A DNA stretch of 64,000 nucleotides, from the NCBI RefSeq assembly GCF_001039475.1, contig NZ_LELK01000004.1, positions 1,269,676 to 1,333,675 on the forward strand, given 5' to 3'. This DNA is from Guptibacillus hwajinpoensis (GTDB lineage: Bacteria; Bacillota; Bacilli; Bacillales; Guptibacillaceae). Position 1 is the first letter of the stretch, and each line of letters starts with the position of its first letter. Under the pieces are notes generated by a model that had not been told where the DNA came from, did no database searches, and worked only from the letters and a program-made list of their open reading frames with translations. The translations under genes were made by a program, and so were the position numbers. Positions 62,695 through 64,000 of this stretch are shown here, piece by piece.

Positions 62695-62802
62695 ATATGA
62701 AAACTAACATTTTTAGTTATTTCTCAGGAAATGATGAATGAAGGCGAAGCCTGTCATCCTTGAATACTTGATGTAGTGTAAAAGAGTTTGCTATTTACTG
62801 TA

Positions 62803-62829
62803 ACACGTATGCTTATGAATCATATATTG
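62803..62829 (+). promoter_or_regulatory. Candidate sigma-K promoter of gerE
   Basis: AC, 16-nt spacer, then CATATATTG, which matches the sigma-K -10 CATANNNTA in all but the last base. gerE is transcribed by sigma-K in B. subtilis. Confidence 0.4.
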
Positions 62830-62885
62830 TATGGACTATATAATTTCAGCTGAAGTTGCTTTGTTGCCCTATCGAGGAGGGTGGA

Positions 62886-63113
62886 ATGTTGAAAGGGAAC
62901 CACTACCGACCAAAGCCACTATTAACAAAACGAGAAAGAGAAGTTTTCGAATTGCTAGTTCAAGACAAAACAACAAGAGAAATAGCGGAGGAACTGTTTA
63001 TTAGTGAAAAAACAGTTCGAAACCATATTTCCAATACGATGCAAAAGCTGGGGGTAAAGGGGCGTTCCCAGGCTGTTGTTGAATTGCTTCGTCTGGGAGA
63101 ATTAGAAATATAG
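62886..63113 (+). CDS. gerE: Spore coat gene regulator GerE
   Basis: 75 aa LuxR-type helix-turn-helix alone, no receiver domain. LLTKREREVFELLVQDKTTR then EIAEELFISEKTVRNHISN is the conserved HTH. ATG behind GAGGAGGGTGG; a TTG at 62856 is upstream of that site. Works in the mother cell late in sporulation. Terminator follows directly. Confidence 0.95.
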   Translation: MLKGNHYRPKPLLTKREREVFELLVQDKTTREIAEELFISEKTVRNHISNTMQKLGVKGRSQAVVELLRLGELEI

Positions 63114-63117
63114 CAAA

Positions 63118-63144
63118 ATCGGCTTATCATAAGCCGGTTTTTTT
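63118..63144 (+). terminator. Terminator of gerE
   Basis: CGGCTTAT-c-ATAAGCCG then TTTTTTTT. Confidence 0.85.
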
Positions 63145-63346
63145 ATATTCTTTTTGTGATGAAGAAAGAATCACATTAACACACTGTATGTAGAAAAAAT
63201 AGGTACCTATCATAATTTCCAATTTAATAGTACACTTAGATAAACTATTTACTATGTAATCAAGGTTTTTAGATAGTTATATAGACGATTTTTGGAAAAT
63301 AATCTTTTTATCCTTTTGTTCCGTATACAAGTGGAACCTTTTCTCA

Positions 63347-63375
63347 TTGACGTTCTATTTTTAATTTACTATTAT
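63347..63375 (+). promoter_or_regulatory. glcT promoter
   Basis: TTGACG-N17-TATTAT, about 50 nt before glcT. The rest of the AT-rich gerE-glcT gap shows nothing else I can name. Confidence 0.6.
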
Positions 63376-63426
63376 TAATACGTTCGTAATCATAAATGAA
63401 ACCGGTTTAATGAGGGGAACTTATAA

Positions 63427-64000
63427 ATGAATGGTCCATTCAAAATTAAAAAAATTCTAAATAATAATGTCGTCATCGCTTTAACAGAGCAAGAGAATGA
63501 AGTCGTCCTTACGGGGAAAGGCATAGGCTTCAATCAAAAGCAGGGCGAAATATTGGATGATACAAAGGTAGATAAGTATTTTGTTCTTATAGACAAGTCT
63601 GAACAAGAGCAGTACAAGCTACTAGTGCCACATGTGTCTGAGTCCTTTATTGGTGTCATGAATGAAGTAATCTTCCTAATTAGCGAAAAGCTGGACACTG
63701 ATTTTGACGAACATATCCATATTGCTTTAACTGATCATTTATCATTCGCCATTAAACGTCTTCAACAGGGTCTTGGGGTTAAGAATCCGTTTCTGATTGA
63801 AACACAAACCATGTATCCAAAAGAGTACACGATTGCTGAAGAAGTGATTCAATTAATGAATCATAAACTTAATGTCTCACTACCTGATGGAGAGATCGGT
63901 TTCGTAGCATTGCATATCCATAGCGCTGTGACGAATCGAAGCATTACGGAACTGAGTAAATACTCACTATTAATTAATCGCCTTGTATCAGTGATCGAGG
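63427..64000 (+). CDS. glcT: PtsGHI operon antiterminator GlcT (5' part)
   Basis: First 191 codons, open at the window edge; family length is about 280. N-terminal RNA-binding CAT domain (MNGPFKIKKILNNNVVIAL, GKGIGFNQKQGE), then PRD1 from about residue 65 with the phospho-acceptor HIHIALTDHLSFAIKR and HIHSAVTNR histidines. BglG family; binds a RAT hairpin and prevents termination upstream of ptsG when glucose is present. ATG behind GAGGGGAA. By B. subtilis order ptsG would follow outside the window. Confidence 0.92.
   Translation, partial: MNGPFKIKKILNNNVVIALTEQENEVVLTGKGIGFNQKQGEILDDTKVDKYFVLIDKSEQEQYKLLVPHVSESFIGVMNEVIFLISEKLDTDFDEHIHIALTDHLSFAIKRLQQGLGVKNPFLIETQTMYPKEYTIAEEVIQLMNHKLNVSLPDGEIGFVALHIHSAVTNRSITELSKYSLLINRLVSVIE

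Overview
The window is a chromosomal segment of a low-GC, endospore-forming Bacillaceae bacterium (Firmicutes). Most gene families and their order follow the Bacillus subtilis stretch phoPR-polA-mutM-ytaF-coaE-gapB-speD-nrdR-dnaB-dnaI-ytxC-thrS-infC-rpmI-rplT-ysdA-ysdB-ysdC-sspI-trmH-pheST-rnhC-zapA-yshB-polX-mutSB-yshE-lcfA-fadR-fadB-etfBA-trxA-uvrC-lysC-yslB-sdhCAB-gerE. Spore genes (ytaF, ytxC, sspI, gerE), AGGAGG-type ribosome binding sites, frequent TTG/GTG starts and T-box/L-box/guanine riboswitches all fit. The species cannot be named from the sequence.

Layout. 0.1-3 kb: a MaoC-fold gene, then phoPR with an unusually short PhoR. 3.2-14.6 kb: DNA repair and replication (polA, mutM, dnaB, dnaI) with coaE, gapB, speD, nrdR and two sporulation genes. 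14.6-18.7 kb: thrS behind a T-box, then infC-rpmI-rplT behind an L20-type leader. 18.8-22.4 kb: a tandem repeat, a minus-strand cytochrome bd pair and a TVP38-type membrane gene, which separate ysdA from ysdB. 22.4-29.5 kb: ysdB, dUTPase, aminopeptidase, sspI, an RNA methyltransferase, and T-box-controlled pheST. 29.6-32.3 kb: a guanine-riboswitch-controlled nucleoside transporter diverging from a nucleoside hydrolase. 32.3-39.3 kb: rnhC, zapA, cvpA, polX, mutS2, a DUF350 gene and a 27-codon membrane peptide. 39.6-44.9 kb: a fatty acid beta-oxidation cluster with a FadR operator. 45.4 kb: trxA.

45.9-54.9 kb is the main departure from the B. subtilis order, lying between trxA and uvrC. It holds a lipoprotein with three internal repeats and a Fur-like site inside its promoter; a four-gene translationally coupled operon (sugar-nucleotide epimerase, UPF0104/AglD2-type membrane protein, membrane-anchored phosphodiesterase, family 2 glycosyltransferase); a Fur-controlled pair that looks like an FTR1/EfeU iron permease split into two genes; and a GT-C-like membrane protein. 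This is the best candidate for an under-described system, probably envelope glycopolymer or glycolipid assembly beside iron uptake.

54.9-64 kb: uvrC, lysC behind a lysine riboswitch, yslB, sdhCAB, gerE and the start of glcT, cut by the window edge.

The window also carries at least three dispersed non-coding repeat families. Family 1 has seven copies in gene gaps, one of them between the lysine riboswitch terminator and lysC. Family 2 has three copies with GGCTATGT/ACATAGCC ends. Family 3 is one tandem block. I saw no rRNA, tRNA, CRISPR array, transposase or phage genes.
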